Shown here one piece after another: positions 44,406-53,441 of a stretch of 64,000 nucleotides of DNA. The position numbers were made by a program, and so were the translations under genes. This DNA is from JARFQH01 sp963825595. GTDB taxonomy: Bacteria; Desulfobacterota; Desulfobacteria; Desulfobacterales; SG8-13. The notes below the pieces were generated by a model. The model saw only the letters and a program-made list of their open reading frames with translations, was not told where the DNA came from and searched no databases. Position 1 is the first letter of the stretch, and each line of letters starts with the position of its first letter. The stretch is taken from NCBI GenBank assembly GCA_963825595.1, contig CAWGUE010000018.1:19132-83131 (forward strand), read 5' to 3'.

Positions 44406-45392
44406 TTAATTCAGCTGTTTCAACTCGGAACTGCGGAGGTGAAGGTCCCGCTGCGGGTAAGGAATCTCGATTCCCGCTTTTTTAAGTTCGTCGAAAATGG
44501 CAAAATAGAGGTCACTGCGAACTTTTCTCCGGGGCGTTTCGCGCACGTCGATCCAGAACAGCAGTTCGAAATTTATCGAGTTGTCTGCATATTCAACAAA
44601 ACGCACCACGGGCGGCTGATGATCGGCGACCGAAGGTTCGGCCGAGGCCGCATCCAGCAGGATCTTCTCCACCACTCGTGGATCGGCGTTGTATGATACA
44701 CCCACCAGGAGCTCGATCCGGATCATCGGCGAGGTCAGAGAATAGTTTACAATCGTGTTCGAGATGAGATTCGAGTTCGGGATCAGATATTCGATATCGT
44801 CCCGATTTCTGACCCGTGACGATGCCAGGTCAATGTCGGTGACGATGCCCAGAGTGTTTTCGATCTCGATCCAGTCGCCTTTTCGAATACGCCCACCAAA
44901 GATGATCGTAAAGCCGCTGATGATATTTGCCGCCATGTGCTGCAAACCAAGTCCGATGCCGATACCGGCGGCACCCGCGAACACCAGCAAAAACCGCAGA
45001 TCGATTCCGACGGCTTTGAGCGATATCAGAAATCCGATGAGCAGCAGCGTATATTTCAGGGAGATGTTAACGGCGTACCCCAGGCCGGGGTCGATGCCGA
45101 AGGAAGGATATACCCGATAGTCCAGATAGGCCTGAAGAAGGCGTGTCGAAAACACGAAAGCCAATAGAATTAACATGGCTTTGATGATGATCCAGAGGGT
45201 GATGTCATTGGTGCCGATTTCGGCTACCGGAAAGGAGATAATCTGCACCAAGGGTCCGAGCAGCCCAAGCAGGTTCAAAACGATTCCGGTTGCCGCTGTT
45301 ACCGTGGCATACAGCAGCAATGATTTCAGCGATTTATAGAGCAGTCGAACGGTATCATCGGAGCGATCCCTACCGGCGATGCCATTTTTCAA
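44406..45392 (-). CDS. MscS-family mechanosensitive channel
   Basis: A 328-residue channel: several membrane segments in the first 150 residues, the pore helix region FLLVFAGAAGIGIGLGLQHM, then the MscS beta domain (NIISGFTIIFGGRIRKGDWI, SSRVRNRDDIEYLIPNSNLI). The gene starts inside the last 23 bases of the leftward gene upstream, and the two may act together as parts of one larger channel system. Confidence 0.9.
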   Translation of the reverse strand: MKNGIAGRDRSDDTVRLLYKSLKSLLLYATVTAATGIVLNLLGLLGPLVQIISFPVAEIGTNDITLWIIIKAMLILLAFVFSTRLLQAYLDYRVYPSFGIDPGLGYAVNISLKYTLLLIGFLISLKAVGIDLRFLLVFAGAAGIGIGLGLQHMAANIISGFTIIFGGRIRKGDWIEIENTLGIVTDIDLASSRVRNRDDIEYLIPNSNLISNTIVNYSLTSPMIRIELLVGVSYNADPRVVEKILLDAASAEPSVADHQPPVVRFVEYADNSINFELLFWIDVRETPRRKVRSDLYFAIFDELKKAGIEIPYPQRDLHLRSSELKQLN

Positions 45393-46472
45393 GCCGCACC
45401 GTCAGGTGGTGGTAAACCAGCATGATAAGTACATAGGCACCGGCGGTGTACCAGGTTTTCAGGAGAACCACACGGCCGAGCTGGCGGTATCCGAGGCACC
45501 AGAGCAGGGCCACAATAAATGACAGAATAATGAAGGGGTAGTAAAACCGACTCAATTGGCGGATGAAAATCCGATAGGGGCCGTATGGGAGGTCGGGCAG
45601 CAACGACATGAAAACTTTTTTCATCAGATGGAGCAGAAACAGGACCACCACGATCGATACGGCGATAACGAATGTAAGCAGAGCGACGATATCGGGGCGG
45701 ATGTTAAAAGCCTCTGCGCTCCAGATGACGATAAATCCGGCCAGAACGTAAAAGAGGGTCAGGCGCGCCAGATTGAAAATTTTTCTGCCGTAGCGGGCGG
45801 TGCGCGTAAAAAGATTCTGGGTCAGAGATTCGCGCAACAGAGCGGTGATTAGCGCACCAACGACCCAAAGACCCAACAGACGTCCTGTCAGTTGAAACCA
45901 GGCGGCCGGGTAGGTCATAAAGGCGTTGATCAGAGAGAATGCGCCCAGCAGTATCAACGGTATCAGAGCGGCAACGACCACTTTCAAAAGGGACAAAAAA
46001 TAGGGATACAGATTCGGCGGCAGTTTCTGCTCAAACGGCCGCACGATTCCCTCGATACGCTTCAAAACCTTTTTGCGCCCGATGAGGCTGTAAATGACGG
46101 CGGCGATAAAGGTGAACACGACCAAAGAGCCGATCATTCCCAAGATCCGGCTCTGCTCCAGGATTTTCTGGACCAATTCTGGCACCAGTGAGGGGGAGGT
46201 CAAGGGTCCACTGGTAAAGTCGCGCAGGGTTTTCATGTTCCAGCCCAGCGGTGACGGGCTCGAATAGAGAACGGGCTTGCCTGGCAAACTCTTCGCTGAC
46301 GTTTTCGGCCCGCTCCATTATGGTCGATTGCAACCCCTCGCCGATACGAAACTCCGGCACTGACTGACCCTTGTCGGTTTCGCTCTGGTTTTCAGCTGCA
46401 TGCGGCGCGGAGACGATAAAAATCGAGAAGCAGCACAACGAATATTTTTGACAAATTGCGGCAAAATGTCAT
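45370..46472 (-). CDS. Multi-pass membrane protein, partner of MscS, with two frameshifts
   Basis: The main open frame (45370-46287) encodes five or more membrane helices and a basic end. Upstream, reading in other frames gives a good start at 46472 (GAGG seven bases upstream), a signal peptide and a charged periplasmic segment. Removing one base near 46425-46430 (CTTCTC) joins MTFCRNLSKIFVV to SIFIVSAPHAAENQSE; removing one C at 46256-46258 joins ARQARSLFEP to SPLGWNMKTLRDF. Both fits are smooth, so the true product is probably about 365 residues. Either the gene is decaying or the sequence has two extra bases. The family is MscS-accessory-like; I do not recognise it more precisely. Confidence 0.6.
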
Positions 46473-46699
46473 GGTCGAACCTCATTTCCTAAAAATCGGT
46501 TGGTGCGGGGCATCAGGATGCGACGCACGTTTCGCCTTCGGTAAATGTCGACATTCGTTGCAGATTCGTTTCGTTTCGTCCGGATTGCGTCCTCAGTCGA
46601 AGAATCGGCAGTACGGGTAAATCGTTACCGGGTGTTATAAACTTTTTTGCCTAAACATGAAAGACCACGTCATCGCAAAAAAAAGGTTCTTGTGAAATA

Positions 46700-47767
46700 A
46701 TGAACATGGACCGCAAACCGGACGTTGAGCAGAGCCTTTTGGTCGTTCACCAAGGCGCTCTCGGCGATTTCATCGTCACGTTTCCCGTCTTGAAGGCTCT
46801 CAGAGTATCATTTTCTCGAATCGACGGTATCTGCCGATCATCTTTTGGCCGGCTGGCTGTCGACGTCGGCGTCATGGATCGTTACCATCCACTGGAGTCT
46901 GCGCGTTTTGCAAGTCTTTACGCAGACCGGATCGATCCTGGTGTGAATCAGCTCGTTTCCTTTTACAGTCAAATCCTTCTGATCTCTTTTTCCGCCATCT
47001 TGGAACTTTCCATGAGGAAGGTCAGGGGAAACCGGGTTTTCCGTATTGCGCCCTGGCCAGAGGGGACGCACAACATCCAAGTGTCTGAATTTTTAGCGGA
47101 CCAGGTCCGGAAATCTGGAATCCTGTCAGGTGTGGATCGTGAGAAGTTCAAACATGCGTTTTTGGCTTTGGCGCACAGCCGGAGGATAAAACTTCCGCCG
47201 GGGGCAACGATCGTTCTCAGCCCGGGAGCCGGCAACGTAAAGAAACGCTGGCCGCTGGAGCGGTTCCTGGTCGTCGCTGCCAAGCTGTTAGCGCAAGGAT
47301 TGCGGGTGGTGATTCTTTTAGGTCCGGCCGAGGCCGATATAGAAGCGGCTTTGAAGCAGCGCAAAGAACCCCAACCAGCAGTGGTTACCTGCCAGTCCTT
47401 TCCGGATCTGCTTACACTTCTTGATTCTGCCGATGGATTCATCGGGAACGATTCGGGAGTCAGTCACCTGGCCGCATTTATTGGATTGCCGGTCCTGGTG
47501 GTTTTCGGGCCTTCAGATCCAGAGCGTTGGCGACCCTTTGGTGCCAATGTAAGTATTGTAATACCTTCGGACACAAGCTGTCCCCGTCCCAACCCTTCGA
47601 AAGTTGACTGCCGAGAGCCTGCATGTATAGAACAAATTTCTACGGACCAAGTGTTGGCAGCGCTTTACCGCGCCTTTGGGTGGAGTAAAAGCGGCGCGGA
47701 AGACGGTCGGGATATCCGCTCAAGGCTTTGGCATCCGCATGATGTGATCCGCCGCGCTGACACATGA
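46700..47767 (+). CDS. Glycosyltransferase family 9 (heptosyltransferase-like)
   Basis: A 355-residue GT-B enzyme of the ADP-heptose:LPS transferase group. It begins with the family motif VVHQGALGDFIVTFPVLKAL and has the C-terminal donor-site block FIGNDSGVSHLAAFIGLPVL then VVFGPSDPERWRPFG. The acceptor is inferred to be a LPS core sugar. An ATG two codons after the first is also possible. It is a single gene with large gaps on both sides. Confidence 0.85.
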   Translation: MNMDRKPDVEQSLLVVHQGALGDFIVTFPVLKALRVSFSRIDGICRSSFGRLAVDVGVMDRYHPLESARFASLYADRIDPGVNQLVSFYSQILLISFSAILELSMRKVRGNRVFRIAPWPEGTHNIQVSEFLADQVRKSGILSGVDREKFKHAFLALAHSRRIKLPPGATIVLSPGAGNVKKRWPLERFLVVAAKLLAQGLRVVILLGPAEADIEAALKQRKEPQPAVVTCQSFPDLLTLLDSADGFIGNDSGVSHLAAFIGLPVLVVFGPSDPERWRPFGANVSIVIPSDTSCPRPNPSKVDCREPACIEQISTDQVLAALYRAFGWSKSGAEDGRDIRSRLWHPHDVIRRADT

Positions 47768-48323
47768 GAAAAAGGTCATCCAGCAGCAAGGCAATTTGCG
47801 AACAGCCAGGAGGGTGGGACTGCGGTGGTGTGCGCCATGGAGAGGATTGTCACGAAATGAGAACCCCCGAGGGCTTGGGCCCTCGGGGGTTCAAAACGGG
47901 CATTGCGAATCGGAACATGATCAGTTCAGCTCAACTTCAGCACAGATCAAAATAGTCAGTCAACGGGAAGAACCACTTGAGAAGAGTCTCGCAACAACTC
48001 CAACGTCATCGGAATGAATGCCCAACATTCACGATTCTGCCATGTAAAATTTCGGGGTTTTTAACCCACGGAGGATGGTTCTGTCAACAGAAAAGATTTC
48101 AGGGGTGAAACTGGATTGAATGCGCTGACAGGCAGGGGATTCAATTGCGTCAGCCCTGCTGGCGGAGTCTCATTCTGCGGGTATGGCCCTAAAAGATTCA
48201 TCGTCCAGCCCTGTCGCGATGTTGCGTAAGCATTTATCCCCGGCCAAACCCTGAATCGTAAGCTTTTGAATCGAGTCGATACGGCATCGCTCTGAAAGTA
48301 GATTGGATATACGCATGGGGTGA
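47768..48323. other. 556-bp gap with a strong hairpin
   Basis: No convincing gene: a 63-codon frame at 47764 has no family features. The notable object is the hairpin at 47861-47892. Confidence 0.5.
47861..47892. terminator. Very stable hairpin after the GT9 gene, no T-run
   Basis: GAACCCCCGAGGGC (47861-47874) pairs over 14 bases with GCCCTCGGGGGTTC around a four-base loop. There is no T-run on either strand, so it may be an mRNA end-stabilising hairpin or a Rho-assisted terminator. Confidence 0.45.
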
Positions 48324-48569
48324 TCAGCCGATCTTGCCTCTTCTGGAATCGTAACAACGCCTTTCGACATACACACGCCGGCCATCGTCCCAAACCGCTT
48401 CGTTTTCGTGAATTGCCTTCGACCCGCCTTCCCAGGCGCCGCAGGCGACCACGACGGTCTCGCCCAGAGTGAACTTTTTCCCGCAGGCGGGGCAACCTTC
48501 AGCGTTAAGCTCATTGAGTTTCTGAAGATCAATCATAAATTTCTGTTGAGATAGTGCCTCATTTTTCAT
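48324..48569 (-). CDS. Small zinc-ribbon protein of unknown function
   Basis: An 81-residue protein. CPACGKKF near the middle and VVACGAW after it look like a zinc ribbon; an IHENEAVWDD segment follows and CYDSRRGKIG ends it. Its composition and frame use look like a real gene, and I have the impression that such short proteins recur in Desulfobacterota, but I cannot assign a family. It stands alone in a poorly coding region. Confidence 0.6.
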   Translation of the reverse strand: MKNEALSQQKFMIDLQKLNELNAEGCPACGKKFTLGETVVVACGAWEGGSKAIHENEAVWDDGRRVYVERRCYDSRRGKIG

Positions 48570-49059
48570 GGGTCCCTCTTACGTCACTTTTGTGCAATGA
48601 TGACCGGCAACTCGCGATGACATCCCAAATGCCGTGGTTTATAATCGTTATGAGATTAAGAGTGTTTGACCCGGGTGTCAAGCGAGTGATATGAGCCTGA
48701 GTTGAGGTCTTGTTTTGTTCGGCACTTCTGAGGCGGTCCGGATAGCCACCTGGGAACCAGTGAGTCTCCGGCTGCATATGGTCATTTCCCCGTTGGCTCC
48801 CGCCATGGCGGGATTATCCGCAGGTTTCCAGCTGCGGCGCACGATCAGTAAGTTTTCGCGGCAAACCTTTGGACCGCCCCGCGAGAAAGTTGCGGGATTT
48901 CATGTCTATTTGAAAGCCTAATTTTACTCGACTTGCTCAGCGTTAAGCATACTCAATTATGGATTGTTCATTCAGACATTTCCACCCCAGCCGGATACGC
49001 TCTTCAAAGACAGCCGGAATGGGTGCGGTGGTCAGGCTGGCAACAGCATAGATTCGAGC
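48570..49059. other. 490-bp gap with a 16-bp perfect palindrome
   Basis: No gene seen. TCCCGCCATGGCGGGA at 48798-48813 is a perfect palindrome; it could be a hairpin or a binding site. A 68-codon frame at 48715 shows no protein features. Confidence 0.45.
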
Positions 49060-50577
49060 ATGCGTCCGAAATGCCTTCAACCTTTCATTGGTTTGGTCCT
49101 GGTTCTGCTCTTGAGCGGCTGTACGGGCCTTTATTTTCGCAAAGCCGGTCAAACGCCGCCGCTATCGAAGCCCAGACCTCTATCCGAGCATTCGGTGTCA
49201 GAGTATTGGACCGGCATCGTTTTCAACGGCGCCAAAATCGGCTTCTCCCACTTTCGCTTATCTCCATCCGCAGATGACAGGACGCGGTTTGACATTTATT
49301 CAGAAGCCTATTTCCGCTTTCGATTTCTGCTGATCGACAAAAAAATCAATCTACAATCCCATGACCTGGTCGCCGCTGACCTTTCACTCATTCGTTTCGA
49401 TTACACGATGGACCTGGACGATAGCCGATTGGCAATATCCGGCCAGCAGAACGGGAATCGACTGACGGTGACCATCCGCAGTCGCGGAGAAACGACCCGG
49501 CGGAGCATACCGGTTGCCTCACCTGTTTACCCATCCAGTGCCATTCTACTGTATCCACTGCTTCACGGACTGGAGGTCGGCCGTCATTACAGTTACGTGG
49601 TTTACGACGGACAGACACACAAAATAGAGACTGTTGAACAGGATATCAGCGCTTACGAAGAAAGCGAGCTCTACGAAGGCCCGGCCTTTAAAATCCGGAC
49701 CCGGTTCAAGGGTCAGACGGTGACAACCTGGATGGACAGCCGGGGGATGCCGCTTCTGGAAATGTCATTGGGCGGGGTGGTCATTTCGGCCCTCGAAAGC
49801 CAGACTGAGGCCCAGCGATATCTCGCCCAGGCCGCTTTCAATAAAGACGAGGACCTGCTCGATTTCAGCCTGATAAAAAGCGATACGCTTGGCCACGCGC
49901 CGGACAGGCTACAATCGATGACCGTGTCTATTGAAGGCCTGGCCGATTCGATCCCACTGCCCGATGATGAGCGGCAGGTCTGCATGCGCAACGATAAAGT
50001 CGTGATCTGTCAGATATCGAAGTCCTCTACCGTCCCCAACGCGCGACAAAAATCGGTTCTTGGGCCTCTCGATTCGAATCGCCGCTATCTGCTGCCGACC
50101 GTTGCCATTTCATCCAAACACCCTGATATTCGCCGGATGGCCCAAGAGATTTCGGCGACTGCGGACAATGACCGTCAACGCATTCATAAGTTGGTCGATT
50201 GGATGCAGGCCCACATCAAGCGTGAGGCGGTCGATGTGTTTACAGCCCTTGACGTGTTGAAAAGCCGTCGGGCAGAGTGCCAGGGTCATGCCATGCTCTA
50301 TGCGGCTTTTACGCGCAGTCTGGACATACCGACCCGCGTCGTCAACGGGATCGTATATGTTCCCCGCTTTAACGGATTTCTATACCACAGCTGGAACGAG
50401 AGTTTTATCGAAGGCCGCTGGGTGGCGGTGGACCCCACTTTCAGTCAAATTCCAGCCGATGCGACGCATGTCAAATTCTTGGAAGGCGAGGACCTCTCCG
50501 CCCTGCTGCCGCTGGTGGAGATGATCGGCAAGCTCAATGTCCGGATTCTTTCCGCAGAGCAACGGCGACAGCCATGA
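49060..50577 (+). CDS. Transglutaminase-like lipoprotein
   Basis: A 505-residue protein. ATG 49060 gives a lipoprotein signal (MRPKCLQPFIGLVLVLLLSG-C); the frame extends 32 codons further upstream without a signal. The first 330 residues are a beta-rich domain of unknown type. The transglutaminase-like core is at about 385-475: catalytic Cys in SRRAECQGHAMLYAAF, His in YHSWNESFIEGRW and Asp in VAVDPTF. Such papain-fold domains in envelope proteins act as peptidases or crosslinkers, or may be non-catalytic; the triad here is complete. Confidence 0.8.
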   Translation: MRPKCLQPFIGLVLVLLLSGCTGLYFRKAGQTPPLSKPRPLSEHSVSEYWTGIVFNGAKIGFSHFRLSPSADDRTRFDIYSEAYFRFRFLLIDKKINLQSHDLVAADLSLIRFDYTMDLDDSRLAISGQQNGNRLTVTIRSRGETTRRSIPVASPVYPSSAILLYPLLHGLEVGRHYSYVVYDGQTHKIETVEQDISAYEESELYEGPAFKIRTRFKGQTVTTWMDSRGMPLLEMSLGGVVISALESQTEAQRYLAQAAFNKDEDLLDFSLIKSDTLGHAPDRLQSMTVSIEGLADSIPLPDDERQVCMRNDKVVICQISKSSTVPNARQKSVLGPLDSNRRYLLPTVAISSKHPDIRRMAQEISATADNDRQRIHKLVDWMQAHIKREAVDVFTALDVLKSRRAECQGHAMLYAAFTRSLDIPTRVVNGIVYVPRFNGFLYHSWNESFIEGRWVAVDPTFSQIPADATHVKFLEGEDLSALLPLVEMIGKLNVRILSAEQRRQP

Positions 50578-50777
50578 AACGTGCCCAGTCGAAACCGCCT
50601 GGAAATGATCGCTCAACGCATTCAAGGGAGTCCCGGACTTGCTTTGCCCGCGCTGAATAGGAAATCATCATCTGGCAACGCAACCGATTTCCGACATCCG
50701 CCATGGAGACCATCTACACGAACGCATTTTCGATAATAGGCAGGATGATTTGGCTTGGTTAGGAGGAAGAACTGCCG

Positions 50778-51818
50778 ATGCAGAGGACAGGATTGACGTT
50801 CAAAGCACAGAGGGTTAGCGCCCGGTTTATCGATCCTTTCGATCGACAGGTGGAGAGATGGATAGAAATTCGAACGCATCCTATTTCCGGTCGAACCTGC
50901 CGTATCGCCTTCAGCCGCGCTAACGAAAAGGATGTCGGAAATGAAACCCTGCCTGAAGCGCCTCCAGACCGGCATGACAAGGTTTCCTGCCCCTTCTGCC
51001 GACCCCAGGTGACCACACAGACCCCGCGGCTCGATCCTCTCTTGGCCCCGGAAGGGCGCTTGGTACAAGGGGAATCGGTTCTATTCCCGAACCTTTACCC
51101 ATACGGCAGCTATTCAGCCGTCAGCCTGATTGACGATGGGCACTATGTCGAAATCGGGACCGCATCGCTGTCTTCTTACACCGACAGCTTCATCAACTGC
51201 GGTAATTACCTCAGACGGGTTCGCGGGCATGATCCACAGGCGGTTTACATGGCCATTACTCAGAACCATTTGCCGTCGGCCGGCGGGTCGCTGCTTCACC
51301 CTCATTTACAGATAAATGCCGACTGGATTCCGCCCAACTATCACCGGTTCTTGCAAAATAGGGCCGAACGGTTTTTCCGGCTCACCGGCCAAGGCCTATT
51401 CAGCAGCTATTTGGCGCATGAAAAAACAGACGGGTCGCGCTATATCGGTCGGACGGGTAACTGGGATTGGATGGCAGCGTTTGCACCGGAAGGGTTTTAC
51501 GAGATCTGGGGAATTCTGCCCGGCGTGAGCTCGCTTCGAAATTTCCGCCGCGATGATTGGCAGCATCTTGCCCATGGCCTTCTCAGCATCCAGCGCTATT
51601 ATCGCAGCCTCGGCCGCAATGGATACAATCTGGGTCTGTTGTCTGTGGAGGAACCGGAAAGCCGCCTTGAACTGCGTGCCGTCATCCTGGCTCGCGCAAA
51701 CCATACCGCCTGGGTGCGCAGCGATCACACCGGTTATGAAGTCATGCTGGGCGACATGACCACTTTTTCGGCCCCGGAGCAAACCGCCGCAAGCGCCCGG
51801 ACATTTTTCAACGATTGA
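50778..51818 (+). CDS. Galactose-1-phosphate uridylyltransferase-like (HIT superfamily) protein
   Basis: A 346-residue protein. The zinc-type CPFC near residue 72 and the nucleotide-binding/catalytic LLHPHLQI (His-x-His-x-Gln, near 172-178) are the GalT signature. It is longer at the N-terminus and lacks galK or galE neighbours, so true GalT activity is not certain; related enzymes act on other sugar phosphates or nucleotides. The upstream gap is 200 bp. Confidence 0.75.
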   Translation: MQRTGLTFKAQRVSARFIDPFDRQVERWIEIRTHPISGRTCRIAFSRANEKDVGNETLPEAPPDRHDKVSCPFCRPQVTTQTPRLDPLLAPEGRLVQGESVLFPNLYPYGSYSAVSLIDDGHYVEIGTASLSSYTDSFINCGNYLRRVRGHDPQAVYMAITQNHLPSAGGSLLHPHLQINADWIPPNYHRFLQNRAERFFRLTGQGLFSSYLAHEKTDGSRYIGRTGNWDWMAAFAPEGFYEIWGILPGVSSLRNFRRDDWQHLAHGLLSIQRYYRSLGRNGYNLGLLSVEEPESRLELRAVILARANHTAWVRSDHTGYEVMLGDMTTFSAPEQTAASARTFFND

Positions 51819-51873
51819 GGCAGCGGCGATACGGGCAATGTGCGGGTATGGTTGTCCACTGGAAAACTTCTCG

Positions 51874-52584
51874 TTAGAAATAGCGCCATCTGTCATCCAG
51901 AAACTGCTTGTAGATTCGATAGTAGTCGGTATCTTCGTATTCAACGGTGCGGATGGGTGCGTGATCAAAACTTAAAATCTTAGCCCCCGGGCAAGCCAGC
52001 AGAATCGGCGAATGGCTGGCAATAATAAACTGTGCGTGCCCGGTGGAGGCCATGTCCTTGAGAAGCGTCAACAGCTCGATCTGGCTTTTCGGCGACAGGG
52101 CGGTCTCCGGTTCGTCTAAAATATACAACCCTTTGACCTTGAAGCGTGAATTGAAAAATGACATGAGTGATTGACCGTGGGATTGCTGCATCAGAGATTT
52201 GCCGCCGAAGTAGGCCAGCACATCAGGGTCGCTGGCAGCCCAGTCGTCCAGTATCTGGGCAAAATGCCTGAAAACCTGTGAATCGAAGAAGGATCCGGAG
52301 ACAGGGCCGTCAATCCATTCCAGATCGATGGCGTGACTGAGGTGGTTTTCATAGGGACTGGCGGCATAACGGATGCGTTGTTCTCCCTGCCAGATGTTGA
52401 CACCGCTGCGTCGGGCAACAGCTTTCAGCAGGGTCGATTTGCCGGTGCCGTTCTCGCCGGAAAAAAAAGTGATCGGCGTACGGAAGTGAAGGGATGTCGT
52501 CCGCTTTAAGATCGCCAGATTGAATGGAAAATGCCTGACGGTCGGGAACCTGCTGCGCGCGATAATTATTTTACAGAGATGCAT
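51874..52584 (-). CDS. Stand-alone AAA/ABC-type ATPase
   Basis: A 236-residue ATPase with Walker A FFSGENGTGKSTLLKAVARR, a signature-like HGQSLMSFF, Walker B GLYILDEPETALSP and a switch His in FIIASHSPIL. The type (AAA_21/AAA_23, SMC-like without the coiled coil) is often linked to OLD or RloC-like proteins and to toxin-antitoxin or defence loci, but no nuclease is next to it here. ATG 52584 (MHLCKIIIARSRF) is chosen; the frame extends nine codons further. Confidence 0.8.
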   Translation of the reverse strand: MHLCKIIIARSRFPTVRHFPFNLAILKRTTSLHFRTPITFFSGENGTGKSTLLKAVARRSGVNIWQGEQRIRYAASPYENHLSHAIDLEWIDGPVSGSFFDSQVFRHFAQILDDWAASDPDVLAYFGGKSLMQQSHGQSLMSFFNSRFKVKGLYILDEPETALSPKSQIELLTLLKDMASTGHAQFIIASHSPILLACPGAKILSFDHAPIRTVEYEDTDYYRIYKQFLDDRWRYF

Positions 52585-52718
52585 CCCATTTACTCCGTTC
52601 CTTGGATACAATACCGATAATGTGCCGTGTCAGCGGAAAATTATTCGTGTTGACAGATATTGCCACAATGTGGGAATAATATACGATTGACCAGCGACTT
52701 AATGCAAATCTTGACAGT

Positions 52719-52738
52719 ACAGAGAGTTTTATCTCTGT
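52719..52738 (+). promoter_or_regulatory. Perfect inverted repeat before the HTH/two-CW gene, possible operator
   Basis: ACAGAGA-GTTTTA-TCTCTGT is a perfect 7-6-7 repeat directly after TTGACA (52711-52716), 53 bp ahead of an HTH gene. An autoregulatory site is a fair guess. Confidence 0.45.
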
Positions 52739-52791
52739 TTTAGAGGTATCCCACGGCAGGGTGGCACAGAAACGGGTGAAAAGGTTCGGGC

Positions 52792-53172
52792 ATGGATAAC
52801 AAAGAATTCAAACGCTACCGCAAGAAGCTTGAAAAAACTCAAAAGGAAATGTCCCAGCTGCTCGGAGTATCCATTAAGGCGATTCACAGTTACGAGCAGG
52901 GTTGGCGGTCGGTGCCGGCTTACATTGAACGGCAGGTGTTTTTTCTCATCTCCCGAAAACAGACGGATGGTCATCCGACCCAAAATTGCTGGCAGAGCAC
53001 AAAGTGCCCGGATGACCGCAGGGTGAACTGTCCGGCCTGGGAATTTCAAACCGGCAAGATGTGCTGGTTCATTAACGGAACGATTTGCAACGGAACCATC
53101 CAGAAATCATGGAAAGAAAAAATGGCCATTTGTCGATCCTGTAAGATCTTCAAGAAACTGATCGCTGCATAG
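52792..53172 (+). CDS. HTH protein with C-terminal two-CW domain
   Basis: A 126-residue protein. Residues about 5-45 are an XRE-type HTH (KTQKEMSQLLGVSIKAIHSY). The rest is a Cys/Trp-rich module: QNCWQSTKCPDDRRVNCPAW, then KMCWFINGTICNG, and CRSCKIFKKL. The two C-W motifs match the two-CW domain known from Desulfobacterota, probably a metal or redox binding unit. The join suggests a sensor-regulator. It may control itself through the palindrome at 52719, but targets are unknown. Confidence 0.8.
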   Translation: MDNKEFKRYRKKLEKTQKEMSQLLGVSIKAIHSYEQGWRSVPAYIERQVFFLISRKQTDGHPTQNCWQSTKCPDDRRVNCPAWEFQTGKMCWFINGTICNGTIQKSWKEKMAICRSCKIFKKLIAA

Positions 53173-53306
53173 CCCCCCAGACCAACTATCCATTACTGGC
53201 ATTGGCCAGCATGACCCCATCACCGTATACGTCTTTTATGACCTGATCGCAAAAGAATTTATTTCGGCAGGCCGTTAGCCGTTGGTGCGTTGCAGGTTGC
53301 ATGCAA

Positions 53307-53330
53307 GCCCTTTTTTTCAGGGCGTTTTTC
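53307..53330 (+). terminator. Short intrinsic terminator before metX
   Basis: GCCCT-TTTTTTC-AGGGC followed by GTTTTT. The 5-bp stem is modest. It could end the HTH/two-CW transcript or act as an attenuator of metX; no known SAM riboswitch was recognised before it. Confidence 0.5.
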
Positions 53331-53441
53331 CCTTGGCTGTCTTTAAACTATTGAAAACGCTGGACCAGTGAATATCATACCCGAGTAATATAGGCGATGA
53401 CTATGTAAACGGTGCGGTTCGTTTAAGATGATGGAAGTGCC

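Noticed and set aside
47764..47955. 63-codon open frame after the GT9 gene
   Set aside because: It runs through the strong hairpin and has no protein-like pattern.
48061..48495. 144-codon leftward frame
   Set aside because: It overlaps the better zinc-ribbon gene at 48324-48569 in another frame and has the Arg-rich look of a shadow frame.
53173..53441. SAM riboswitch before metX
   Set aside because: None of the SAM-I or SAM-II core sequences could be found; only a short terminator is present.
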